Assembly (NCBI RefSeq): GCF_907164905.1
Contig: NZ_CAJRAF010000004.1
Location: 558,001-622,000 of the forward strand
Direction of reading: 5' to 3'
DNA: 64,000 nucleotides
Source of the DNA: Dyadobacter sp. CECT 9275
GTDB taxonomy: Bacteria > Bacteroidota > Bacteroidia > Cytophagales > Spirosomataceae
Part shown: one piece after another, positions 34,447 to 42,926 of the stretch
How positions within the stretch are numbered: the first letter of the stretch is position 1
How the letters are laid out: every line of letters begins with the position of its first letter
The notes under the pieces: model-generated
The model's input: the letters and a program-made list of their open reading frames with translations, nothing else
Databases searched by the model: none
Told to the model about the DNA's origin: nothing
Made by a program: the position numbers and the translations under genes

Positions 34447-34473
34447 TATATTTGTAGGACATATAGGACATAT
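34447..34473 (+). promoter_or_regulatory. Promoter -7 box and tandem 9-bp repeat, probable GntR operator
   Basis: TATATTTG (34447-34454) matches the Bacteroidota -7 consensus TAnnTTTG. Directly after it the sequence AGGACATAT is repeated twice head to tail (34456-34464 and 34465-34473), ending 13 bp before the gntR start. The position is right for autoregulation of the GntR-family regulator. Confidence 0.5.
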
Positions 34474-34486
34474 ACTACTTTTAAAC

Positions 34487-35218
34487 ATGATTGCACCTCC
34501 AAAAAACACCACACTGGTTGACTGGGTTGAGAGCCTGATTATTAAAGACATCCGTGAAAATGAGATGAAATCGGGTACAGAAATCCCTAACGAACTTGAA
34601 CTGGCCGAAAAATATGATGTAGGACGCAATGTAGTAAGGGAGGCACTCAGCAGGCTTCGTATGCTGGGTATTATCGAGAGTCGCAAACGCCGGGGAATGG
34701 TCATTGCCGAGCCCAACGTAATGTACGGCTTTCAGAAAGTAATTAATCCGCACATGCTGAGCAAGGAAACCATCCTTGATCTTCTCGGCATGCGGGTTTC
34801 CCTGGAAATAGGATGCGCCAAGATCATCATCCATAACATTACCGATCAGGACATTGAAGAACTAAAACAGATTGTTGCAAAAGAAGACGTCATCGATAGC
34901 CTCAAGGTGAATATAGAAATGGAGCGTGCCTTCCATTCCAAAATCTACGCAATTTCCAAAAACAGGGTCATGCTGGATTTTCTTAACATTATTATTCCTG
35001 TGTTCAAATACGTCAACGAAAACTTCGACTATTTTGACAAATTCAACAAGGCTGGCTCTTCCAACAGGCGTTATGTGCGCCACCGCGATCTCATCCCCTA
35101 TCTTGAGGCACGCGATATTGAGGGATACCGCAACGCCGTTGAGGATCACCTGAGCGCTTACATTGACTATATCAACCACTTTAATGAAACCGGGAAAACC
35201 GGAAAAAATAAATTCTAA
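34487..35218 (+). CDS. FadR-type GntR family transcriptional regulator
   Basis: The 243-aa protein has a GntR winged-helix domain at the N-terminus (IPNELELAEKYDVGRNVVREALSRLRMLGIIESRKRRGMVI, about 33-75) and an FCD ligand-binding domain after it, with RVSLEIGCAKIII and a His-rich end (HRDLIPYLEARDIEGYRNAVEDHLSAYI). FCD domains bind sugar acids or fatty acids. It is the first gene of the sialic-acid locus, 9 bp before the lyase, so it probably senses N-acetylneuraminate or a breakdown product (inference). Confidence 0.85.
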   Translation: MIAPPKNTTLVDWVESLIIKDIRENEMKSGTEIPNELELAEKYDVGRNVVREALSRLRMLGIIESRKRRGMVIAEPNVMYGFQKVINPHMLSKETILDLLGMRVSLEIGCAKIIIHNITDQDIEELKQIVAKEDVIDSLKVNIEMERAFHSKIYAISKNRVMLDFLNIIIPVFKYVNENFDYFDKFNKAGSSNRRYVRHRDLIPYLEARDIEGYRNAVEDHLSAYIDYINHFNETGKTGKNKF

Positions 35219-35227
35219 TCAGGTTTT

Positions 35228-36166
35228 ATGAAAAACTTCAAACCACTCAACGGTCTGATTGCTGCCGTTTTTACCCCCTTTACTGAAGCCGGGGAAATCA
35301 ACCCGTCCACCGTTCCCAGTTACGCTGCACGGCTCAAACAGCAAGGTGTCGCGGGCGTTTTCGTAAACGGTTCGTCCGGTGAAGGGATGATGCTTTCCGT
35401 TTCCGAACGGAAGGAAATGGCCGAAGCCTGGATGCCCTTTCAGGACGACAATTTCCGGGTCATCATTCATGTCGGAAGTACCAGCGTAAAGATTTCGCAG
35501 GAGCTTGCGGCACATGGGCAATCCATTGGTGCTGATGCCATTGCCTGTATGGCACCATCATTTTTCTCTTCTTCCGATGTCAATGTCATCGCTGGCTACT
35601 GCCGGGAGGTGGCGCTTTCAGCTCCCGAACTTCCCTTTTATTATTATCACTTACCGGTGGCCACTGGTGCGCATATCAAAGTAAATCAACTCCTTGAGTT
35701 GGGTTCAAAATCCATCCCAAACCTGGTTGGAGTGAAGTTCACCAATACCGACTTTATGGATATGCACCAGTGTATTGCTTTGCAGGACGGGCGCTTTGAC
35801 GTACTGCACGGGCACGATGAAATCCTCATCAACGGACTGATTCTGGGAGTTAAAGGAGCCATCGGAACCACTTTCAACTTCATTCCGGAAATTTACCAGA
35901 AGATCATTGATGCCTACGACAGTGGCGATTTCGAGACCGCACGTATGTATCAGATGAAATCGATAAAGATTGTGATGGTGATGCTGAAATATGTCAACGC
36001 CATTGTAGGCGGCAAGGCGATCCTGAAACTGAGCGGCATCGACTGCGGCCCCTGCCGGACACCACTCAGAAACCTAAGCGAGCAGGAAATGGCTGCGCTA
36101 AGAAATGACCTTGTCCAGGAAGGATATTTTGAAATGCTTGACGAATTCAGGTTGTTGAACGTATGA
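35228..36166 (+). CDS. nanA: N-acetylneuraminate lyase (NanA-like, DHDPS superfamily)
   Basis: A class I aldolase that cleaves N-acetylneuraminate into N-acetylmannosamine and pyruvate. The 312-aa protein shows the pyruvate-binding GSSGEG (48-53), the catalytic Tyr in FYYYHLPVATG (Y140) and the Schiff-base lysine in GVKFTNTDF (K170). The FYYYHxPxxTG form is that of eukaryote-type sialate lyases and distinguishes it from DapA. It overlaps the next gene by 4 nt. The neighbouring regulator, sialidase-like protein, SusCD and MFS transporter all support the sialic-acid role. Related 2-keto-acid aldolase activities cannot be excluded by sequence alone. Confidence 0.8.
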   Translation: MKNFKPLNGLIAAVFTPFTEAGEINPSTVPSYAARLKQQGVAGVFVNGSSGEGMMLSVSERKEMAEAWMPFQDDNFRVIIHVGSTSVKISQELAAHGQSIGADAIACMAPSFFSSSDVNVIAGYCREVALSAPELPFYYYHLPVATGAHIKVNQLLELGSKSIPNLVGVKFTNTDFMDMHQCIALQDGRFDVLHGHDEILINGLILGVKGAIGTTFNFIPEIYQKIIDAYDSGDFETARMYQMKSIKIVMVMLKYVNAIVGGKAILKLSGIDCGPCRTPLRNLSEQEMAALRNDLVQEGYFEMLDEFRLLNV

Positions 36167-37122
36167 AACTACGCGTGCGGATATCGGCCCTATTGTTTGC
36201 TATGAGCTATGCTCTCCCTGGCGCAGCAGCAGACGCCACGGAACGGGAAAGCCTTTCTGTGTTGCGTAAGGCCGTATTATCGCCTGCTTTCTGGGTAAAG
36301 GTTCATGCTATTGAGTTTCTCATCGAACTTGATTATCGGGAGGAAGCCATGCGCTACACTGAAGATCAGCTCGCTGCCTTCGAGCAGACCCCGCAAAACA
36401 GGATTGGGTTCTGGAGATGTAAATACCGGCTTTCGGACTCAGAAAAGACGCGCGAAAAATGGCTGAACAAAATCAGGAACGCGTACCTAGACATCGGCGG
36501 CCCGGAGCGTATTCATGCTGCGGAAACGCTCTCCAAACTGGGCTTTTCGTTACAAAACCTTGACAGCAAACTGGTTGAGAGTGATTTGAAAAGCAACACG
36601 GACCTTGCAGCTTTTACCTTTTGGGGATATTGCCTGCCAAAACATCGTGGTGCACATGCGAATTTTGACCAATTGCTTTCCGGGTTGGAACAGGAAAATC
36701 CTGCTTTCCGAAAAATCACAGCATACAGCCTTGGATTCGTACCTGGTTTTCCCACGGCGAAGTGGCCGCCCGTGGCAATGAAGGCGTTAAAGGAACCTGA
36801 GACTTCCGTAGCTTATCCATACCTGTTGGGTGCAGCGTACACACTAAACCGTTCAAACAACAAGACTGAATTGGCCAAGTGTGTCAAAACAAAATTGCTT
36901 GGGCTCAAAGAAACACAGGACAAATCCTCCCGGATAGAACTCTGCCGTGCCCTGGCCGCCCGGCCGGACCGGTCAGATTTGCCACTGCTGCTCAATTTGC
37001 TCCACGTAAGGGTTCCCCTTCGCCCACTGCCGGGGGGAAGTCAAAGTGAAGCTGATGCGGCGAACGAGGACGTACAGATAGCCGCTGCATACGGCATATT
37101 GCGTATAAAAAAACAACAATAA
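36163..37122 (+). CDS. Secreted helical-repeat protein of unknown function in sialic-acid locus
   Basis: A 319-aa protein with a signal peptide (about residues 1-23, ending GAAA). The remainder consists of paired helices (WVKVHAIEFLIELDYREEAM, ERIHAAETLSKLGF, LCRALAARPDRSDLPLLLNLL) resembling HEAT repeats. I do not recognise a family. It overlaps nanA by 4 nt and is followed by the sialidase-like gene after 34 nt, so it is co-transcribed. A periplasmic scaffold or partner of the glycan-degrading enzymes is the simplest guess. Confidence 0.6.
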   Translation: MKLRVRISALLFAMSYALPGAAADATERESLSVLRKAVLSPAFWVKVHAIEFLIELDYREEAMRYTEDQLAAFEQTPQNRIGFWRCKYRLSDSEKTREKWLNKIRNAYLDIGGPERIHAAETLSKLGFSLQNLDSKLVESDLKSNTDLAAFTFWGYCLPKHRGAHANFDQLLSGLEQENPAFRKITAYSLGFVPGFPTAKWPPVAMKALKEPETSVAYPYLLGAAYTLNRSNNKTELAKCVKTKLLGLKETQDKSSRIELCRALAARPDRSDLPLLLNLLHVRVPLRPLPGGSQSEADAANEDVQIAAAYGILRIKKQQ

Positions 37123-37156
37123 GTAACTGATTACTAAACCATATAAATTCGTTAAA

Positions 37157-38206
37157 ATGAAAAACTGTACGAGAACGGCACAATGGATATTCCTTGTGTG
37201 CCTGATCATGAGTAACATGGTCCGGGCACAAACCTCCGAGGAAATAAAGCCCGTAAAAATCTGGGATGGAGCGCAGCATAGCGCCTTTACAGACCTGATC
37301 CGCTTCAAAAACAATTTTTACTGCTCGTTTCGGGAAGGATCGGGTCATGTACCGGGTGCCGAGAATGTGGACGGTACCGTAAGGATACTGAAATCTGCCG
37401 ATGGCATCAAGTGGGAAAGTGCGGCTCTTTTGAAAAAAGAAGGCGTAGACCTAAGAGACCCTAAATTGTCAATCACGCCCGACGGCAGACTGATGATTAT
37501 AATCGGTGGTTCCATTTACAAAGACCGCAAGCTGCTGGGCAGAAATCCCCACGTATCTTTTTCCGATAAAACCGGCACAACATTCAGCGAGCCCGAAAAG
37601 GTGATCACGGATCCGGGCATCGCCTCCTGGGGCAGCTGGTACTGGCGCGTAACCTGGTACAAGGGAACCGGCTATGCCATTGACTATCAGATCGGACCGG
37701 AAGAGCGAAGAGGACCTTCAGCCATGTATCTTGTAGCAACGAAAGACGGAAAGGCGTTTAAAAAAGTATCGAAACTAGAGATCGACGGATTTCCGAACGA
37801 GGCCACCATCCGTTTCGACAAAAGCGGAACAATGCACGTAATGGTGCGAAGGGAGCTGGAAGATATGATGGGAACCTGGGCAACCAGCAAAGCGCCGTTT
37901 GCGGATTGGAAATTCACAAAAATGAACGTACGATTAGGCGGACCCAATTTTATTTTCACCAACGATGGTCACATCATCGCCGGAACAAGGGTGTACGGGA
38001 CAAACGTCTACACTGGTTTATTTACAAGAGAAGCGGCCGGGACGTTTAAAGAGATTTATCATTTCCCATCCAGCGGTGATAACAGTTACCCGGGATTGGT
38101 CATTTACGATAAAAAGCTTTGGGTGTCCTACTATTCGTCCCACGAAGGAAAAACCAGTATTTATCTGGCTGTGATTCCGATGAAGGACCTGAAAAGCAAG
38201 CTTTAA
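37157..38206 (+). CDS. Sialidase-like BNR-fold secreted protein
   Basis: A 349-aa protein with signal peptide (to about residue 25, RAQ) and a probable six-bladed beta-propeller. An Asp-box-like SADGIKW occurs near residue 83, followed by blades with RDPKLSITPDGRLMIIIGGS, VSFSDKTGTTFSEP and WYWRVTWYKG. The usual sialidase FRIP motif is not evident (FYCSFREGSG takes its place), so catalytic activity as an exo-sialidase is not proven. Context (nanA, SusCD, MFS) suggests release of sialic acid from host or environmental glycans. A terminator lies 20 bp downstream. Confidence 0.7.
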   Translation: MKNCTRTAQWIFLVCLIMSNMVRAQTSEEIKPVKIWDGAQHSAFTDLIRFKNNFYCSFREGSGHVPGAENVDGTVRILKSADGIKWESAALLKKEGVDLRDPKLSITPDGRLMIIIGGSIYKDRKLLGRNPHVSFSDKTGTTFSEPEKVITDPGIASWGSWYWRVTWYKGTGYAIDYQIGPEERRGPSAMYLVATKDGKAFKKVSKLEIDGFPNEATIRFDKSGTMHVMVRRELEDMMGTWATSKAPFADWKFTKMNVRLGGPNFIFTNDGHIIAGTRVYGTNVYTGLFTREAAGTFKEIYHFPSSGDNSYPGLVIYDKKLWVSYYSSHEGKTSIYLAVIPMKDLKSKL

Positions 38207-38225
38207 GCTACGTTTTGAGGGTCAA

Positions 38226-38257
38226 TAAAAAAGGAGTTGCTCGAACAACCCCTTTTT
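38226..38257 (+). terminator. Intrinsic terminator between sialidase-like gene and susC
   Basis: AAAAAGGAGTTG and CAACCCCTTTTT form a 12-bp stem (one mismatch) around the loop CTCGAA, ending in a T-run. Only 48 bp separate it from the SusC start at 38306. It may partly end transcription of the upstream enzyme genes, giving susCD different expression. It also shows that the ATG at 38237, inside the stem, is not the SusC start. Confidence 0.75.
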
Positions 38258-38305
38258 GAAAAGTGCTATAAGTGCCTTGAATTCTCACCAATAACCTTCA
38301 AAAAT

Positions 38306-41300
38306 ATGAAAATTTTTAACACCAGCGCCTGGTTTGCCCGATCGTGGGCAGGCCAGAGCAGGCTGCTGATGATTTGTCTGATTTTCGTTATGGCTGCGCT
38401 TCCGGTTGCGGCCAGCGCAAAAGGGACACCTGCCTTTTCCGCAGCAGACTTAACCGTAAAAGGAAAAGTTACCAGCAGTAAAAACGGAGGAACGCTGCCC
38501 GGCGTAAGCATCATGCAAAAGGGAACCACAAACGGAACCGTGACCGATGTCAACGGAGAATTTACACTGACTGTGCAGTCTGGCGCAACACTGGTCTTTT
38601 CCTTTATCGGGTTTACTACCCAGGAAATTGTCGTAGGCAATCAGACCGTGCTTTCCATATCTCTGGAAGAAACTGCGCAGAGCCTGGGAGAAGTGGTCGT
38701 GATCGGTTATGGTACACAGAAAAGCTCTGCCGTTACCAGCGCTATTGCCAAAATCAAGGCCGACGACCTGGACGAACGTCCGACCAGCCGCCTGGATCAT
38801 GCCATGGCAGGTAAGTTGGCCGGTGTGCGCGTGCAGGAAGTCAGCGGAAGTCCCGGCAAAAGCCTGGCAGTACGTGTCCGTGGTGTCAATTCAATCAACA
38901 ATTCAAACGCACCGCTTTACGTGGTGGACGGCTTCCCCATCAACTCAGGCCTGGATAATATCAACCCGGGCGAAATCGAATCCATTGAAGTACTGAAAGA
39001 TGCCGCTTCAGCATCCATTTACGGCTCACGGGGATCCAATGGTGTTGTGCTCGTCACCACCAAATCCGGAAAAACCGGCAAACCATCTATTCAGTTTGAC
39101 ACCTATTACGCCATTCAAAAACGTTTCAGCAAAGTGGATGTGCTCAACCGCGACGAATACATCGATTTTGCCATTGAGGAGCGTAACAATACCTGGGTGC
39201 TTCAGGGAGGAAAAGCAACAGACCCGAACGAAAAAAGGACAAACGCCAATTACTGGATAGACCCTAAGTGGCTTACAGATCCCAAATCTTTTCCCGACAA
39301 TGACTGGCAGGAACTGATTTCAAGGGCGGCCCCTGTTCAGAATTACCAGCTTTCGGCATCGGGCGCCAATGAAATGGTTAAATACTATGTCTCGGGAAAT
39401 TATTTTAACCAGAAGGGGATCATACTGGGATCAGATTATTCCCGGCTTGCTTTCCGGGCTAACGTTGAAAGCAAGCTTGGACGCCGAGTTAACATGGGCC
39501 TGAATTTGTCGGCCGCATCGATGACAAAAAATGATTCGGATGGTGACGGAAACCAGGGACCCGTGAGCAGGTCGGCCCGGGTGGCACCCATTGTGGGGCT
39601 GAACCAGCAAACGCAGGACGGCGGATACTACACTTATCATGCCGCATTTTACCTGAACCCGATTGCGCTGGCGACCCAGCTCACGAATAAAACCAACAGC
39701 CGTAACGTACGCGCGAACCTGTATTCAACGGTCGACATTGCCAAAAACCTCCGCTTCCGTACCTCTTTCGGCACCGATTATCTGTCCGACCTCAATCAGT
39801 ATTTCAAACCCAACAACATCAACCGCGGCACAGGTCACGTGGGCTCGGCAGCCACGGCTACAAGGGAAAATTACCTCAATGAAAACACGCTTACCTACGA
39901 TCTCAACAAGGAAAAATGGAGTATCAACGCGCTGGCCGGATTCACCTATCAGCAGGACAGACTAGTGAATACTTCTTTGTCCAAAACCGGGTTTCCCGAC
40001 GATGAGATCAAAACACTGAATATGGGTACGGTGCTCAGCGCCGGGTCATCCAGCGAGACGGAATGGAGCCTGATGTCGTTTTTAGGTAGGGTAAATGCCT
40101 CGTGGCAGGATAAGTACATGGTTTCTGCCAGCATACGCCGGGACGGAAGTTCCAGATTCGGGACCGATAACCGTTGGGGATGGTTTCCTGCGGCATCGGT
40201 TGGATGGCGTCTTTCCCAGGAAGAATTCCTCCGCAATACCGAACAGATTTCTGAGCTAAAACTCCGCGCCAGCTACGGCGTGGCAGGGAACAATAACATC
40301 GGCGACTATTCTGCGATCGGTACACTGTCGGGGACTAACTACGTTCTCGGATCAAGCCAGACAGTCATTTCCGGGTTCAGTCCAGGATCGTTCAGCAACC
40401 GTGAATTGGGTTGGGAACGAACCTACACATTCGATGCGGGGGTTGATCTCGGTGTTTTCAAAAACAGGATCCTGCTCGGCGTCGACTTTTACCGCTCCGA
40501 CACGCGCGATCTGCTCATGAACGTTCAGATCCCGGCCATCTCCGGCTTTTCGTCGACACGTATGAATATCGGCGCCATCCGCAATGAAGGTGTGGAATTG
40601 GAATTGAACACTTTGAACCTCACCGGGAAATTCAAATGGAGCTCATCTTTCAATATTTCTCATAATAAGAACAAAGTCATTGAGCTCGGCCCTGGCGGTG
40701 AGCCGATCTATGCTACTACGGACGGCTTCACCACGATCACCAAGATTGGGTCGCCGATCGGTAGTTATTTCGCTTTTGTACAGGATGGTATCTTTGAGAA
40801 CCAGGCCGAACTGGATGCGTACCCTCACTACAAGGTGCAGAACGTGGGCGATATCAAATACAAGGACATCAACGGCGATGGTGTGATCAACGAAAACGAC
40901 CGTACGATCATCGGAAACAATAGTCCTAAGGTATTCTGGGGCATGCAGCATAGCTTTTCCTATGCCAATTTTGATCTAACCGCATCGGCAGACGGACAGT
41001 GGGGAAATAAACTACTGAACCTCGCCGTAGGCCAGCATGGTCAGTCGCGCGGGAATGTTGACGGCTACTGGCGCGACCGCTGGCGCTCTCCGGAGCAGCC
41101 GGGAAATGGCTGGGTGCCGCGTGCTGCTGTTACGGCCAATCTTACCACACCCTCGTCCTTCTGGCTCAGAAGTGCTGAATACTGGCGGATCCGTACCATA
41201 TCCCTGGGCTATAAAGTGCCTGAAAAGATCCTGAAAAAAGTACGGGGTATCAGCGGCCTGCGCATCTATTCCAGCATTGATAATGTATTCATGCATGATC

Positions 41301-41422
41301 ATTACAATAAAAACCCGCAGACCGGAACCTATTCCAACAGCAATACCATTCCGGGCGGAGATTTCGATGCGACCTATCCGCTTGCGAGGACATATACATT
41401 TGGTTTAAACGTGAAATTCTAA
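38306..41422 (+). CDS. susC: SusC/RagA family TonB-dependent receptor
   Basis: This 1038-aa outer-membrane protein imports oligosaccharides or sugar acids with its SusD partner. A signal peptide is followed by a carboxypeptidase-D-like regulatory domain (VKGKVTSSKNGGTLPGVSI to VGNQTVLSISL, about 40-125). A TonB plug comes next (VVIGYGTQKSSAVTSAI..., SLAVRVRGVNSI, PLYVVDGFPI, IEVLKDAASASIYGSRGSNGVVLVTTK), then a large beta-barrel ending in YTFGLNVKF with terminal Phe. The start at 38306 gives the proper signal peptide. SusD follows after 4 nt. Substrate is inferred from the locus to be sialic acid or a sialylated glycan. There is no STN domain, so it does not signal through FecR. Confidence 0.9.
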   Translation: MKIFNTSAWFARSWAGQSRLLMICLIFVMAALPVAASAKGTPAFSAADLTVKGKVTSSKNGGTLPGVSIMQKGTTNGTVTDVNGEFTLTVQSGATLVFSFIGFTTQEIVVGNQTVLSISLEETAQSLGEVVVIGYGTQKSSAVTSAIAKIKADDLDERPTSRLDHAMAGKLAGVRVQEVSGSPGKSLAVRVRGVNSINNSNAPLYVVDGFPINSGLDNINPGEIESIEVLKDAASASIYGSRGSNGVVLVTTKSGKTGKPSIQFDTYYAIQKRFSKVDVLNRDEYIDFAIEERNNTWVLQGGKATDPNEKRTNANYWIDPKWLTDPKSFPDNDWQELISRAAPVQNYQLSASGANEMVKYYVSGNYFNQKGIILGSDYSRLAFRANVESKLGRRVNMGLNLSAASMTKNDSDGDGNQGPVSRSARVAPIVGLNQQTQDGGYYTYHAAFYLNPIALATQLTNKTNSRNVRANLYSTVDIAKNLRFRTSFGTDYLSDLNQYFKPNNINRGTGHVGSAATATRENYLNENTLTYDLNKEKWSINALAGFTYQQDRLVNTSLSKTGFPDDEIKTLNMGTVLSAGSSSETEWSLMSFLGRVNASWQDKYMVSASIRRDGSSRFGTDNRWGWFPAASVGWRLSQEEFLRNTEQISELKLRASYGVAGNNNIGDYSAIGTLSGTNYVLGSSQTVISGFSPGSFSNRELGWERTYTFDAGVDLGVFKNRILLGVDFYRSDTRDLLMNVQIPAISGFSSTRMNIGAIRNEGVELELNTLNLTGKFKWSSSFNISHNKNKVIELGPGGEPIYATTDGFTTITKIGSPIGSYFAFVQDGIFENQAELDAYPHYKVQNVGDIKYKDINGDGVINENDRTIIGNNSPKVFWGMQHSFSYANFDLTASADGQWGNKLLNLAVGQHGQSRGNVDGYWRDRWRSPEQPGNGWVPRAAVTANLTTPSSFWLRSAEYWRIRTISLGYKVPEKILKKVRGISGLRIYSSIDNVFMHDHYNKNPQTGTYSNSNTIPGGDFDATYPLARTYTFGLNVKF

Positions 41423-41426
41423 ACCC

Positions 41427-42899
41427 ATGAAAACAAAAATATATGCCGTCCTGGCCTGCCTGCTCTCCGGATGCAGCAGCCTTGATCTCATTCCCGTTTC
41501 CGATAAAAGCGTGGAAGGATTTTACAAAACCGAAACCCACATCAACCAGGCTGTTCTGGGTGCGTACAATGGGCTGCGCAACGTCTGGGTCAATGCACAA
41601 TCGTCTTATATGCTCACGGAAGCAAGAAGCGATAATGCCTTCCAGGGAACGGCCTATGACGATGGCCCCATCTCCAGGTTCGAGGTAACACCTACCCTGC
41701 CCGTGCTGTCTACGGCCTGGGCAGCCTATTATTCCAATATCACGCGCTCGAACCGGATACTGGAAGCCCTGCCGAACGTTACCATGGAAGACACAAAGCG
41801 TAAGCAATATGAAGGTGAAGCCAAGTTTACCAGAGCCTTGTTTTACTTCGACCTGGTAAGGCTGTTTGGCGGCGTGCCAAAAGTCACACGTTCACTTTCC
41901 ATCGATGAAAGCTACAAGACCAACCGGGCCACTGCGGAGGAAATATACGATCAGATCGTGACCGACCTTACCGAGGCGGCGGCGCTCCTTCCGGAAAGTT
42001 ACGATAATACAAATAAAGGCCGTGCTACCAAATGGGCAGCAAAGGGTTACCTGGGGAAAGTGTACCTTTTCCGAAGCGGCTATCCGCTTAAAAAGCAGGA
42101 ATGGGCAAAGGCCCGGCAGGCGTTTTCAGAAGTGATTTCATCTGGGCAGTTTGAGTTTTTTGCGAGTTATAGCGACATATACAGCTTCGCGAAGGAAGGC
42201 GGAAAACAGCAGGTCTTTTCCATCCAGTTTAAGGCTGGTGCCAGCGGAAACGGCAATCCCTTTCCCACAAGAAATGCCTCTAACGACATTGCGCCGGTTA
42301 CCGTAGAAGCAGGTGGCCTCCCATTCGGAGGCTCCCCATTCAACCTCTTTCTTACTGCAGACCTGACCGACAGTTTCGAAAAAGGAGATGTCAGGAAAAG
42401 CGTTGCTATCCGGTCGCAATGGCTTCATAAATCGGGACAGGTAATCACCACATTGCCCACTTGCCAGAAATATCAGAACGGAACGGTGGTAGCAGGCAAC
42501 GACTGGGACATAGACTGGATTGCACTCAGCTACACGGACGTGCTGATGATGTATGCAGAAACATTGAACGAGATTGGCTATGAAAGTAACGGAGAAGCCT
42601 TCAAAATCCTGAACGATGTACGGAAAAGAGCAGGCCTTGCGGCAAAAACTGCTTCGGATGTACCTTCTCAGGCGGCATACCGGCTGTGGATGGAGGCTGA
42701 GCGGCGCAGCGAATTGTGTTTTGAGAACCTTCGCTGGTTCGATTTGGTAAGGACGGATCGGGCGCTGGATGTGATGAAAACGTATCTGGGCAAGTTTGGG
42801 ATGGCTGCCAATGTCAAAAGCAGAGATCAATACCTTTACCCAATCCCGCAATCGGTACGGGACAATACGCCGAATATCACGCAGAATCCCGGCTACTAA
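41427..42899 (+). CDS. susD: SusD/RagB family nutrient-binding lipoprotein
   Basis: The 490-aa protein has a lipoprotein signal with lipobox CLLSGC (Cys16) and the SusD pattern of TPR-like helices: SVEGFYKTETHINQAVLGAYNGLRN, EGEAKFTRALFYFDLVRLFGGVP, the final YLYPIPQSVRDNTPNITQNPGY. It caps the SusC barrel on the cell surface and binds the substrate. It starts 4 nt after the susC stop, so it is strictly co-expressed. The pair belongs to the sialic-acid locus. Confidence 0.9.
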   Translation: MKTKIYAVLACLLSGCSSLDLIPVSDKSVEGFYKTETHINQAVLGAYNGLRNVWVNAQSSYMLTEARSDNAFQGTAYDDGPISRFEVTPTLPVLSTAWAAYYSNITRSNRILEALPNVTMEDTKRKQYEGEAKFTRALFYFDLVRLFGGVPKVTRSLSIDESYKTNRATAEEIYDQIVTDLTEAAALLPESYDNTNKGRATKWAAKGYLGKVYLFRSGYPLKKQEWAKARQAFSEVISSGQFEFFASYSDIYSFAKEGGKQQVFSIQFKAGASGNGNPFPTRNASNDIAPVTVEAGGLPFGGSPFNLFLTADLTDSFEKGDVRKSVAIRSQWLHKSGQVITTLPTCQKYQNGTVVAGNDWDIDWIALSYTDVLMMYAETLNEIGYESNGEAFKILNDVRKRAGLAAKTASDVPSQAAYRLWMEAERRSELCFENLRWFDLVRTDRALDVMKTYLGKFGMAANVKSRDQYLYPIPQSVRDNTPNITQNPGY

Positions 42900-42926
42900 T
42901 CCACTGACGAGACAAAGCTTACAAGA

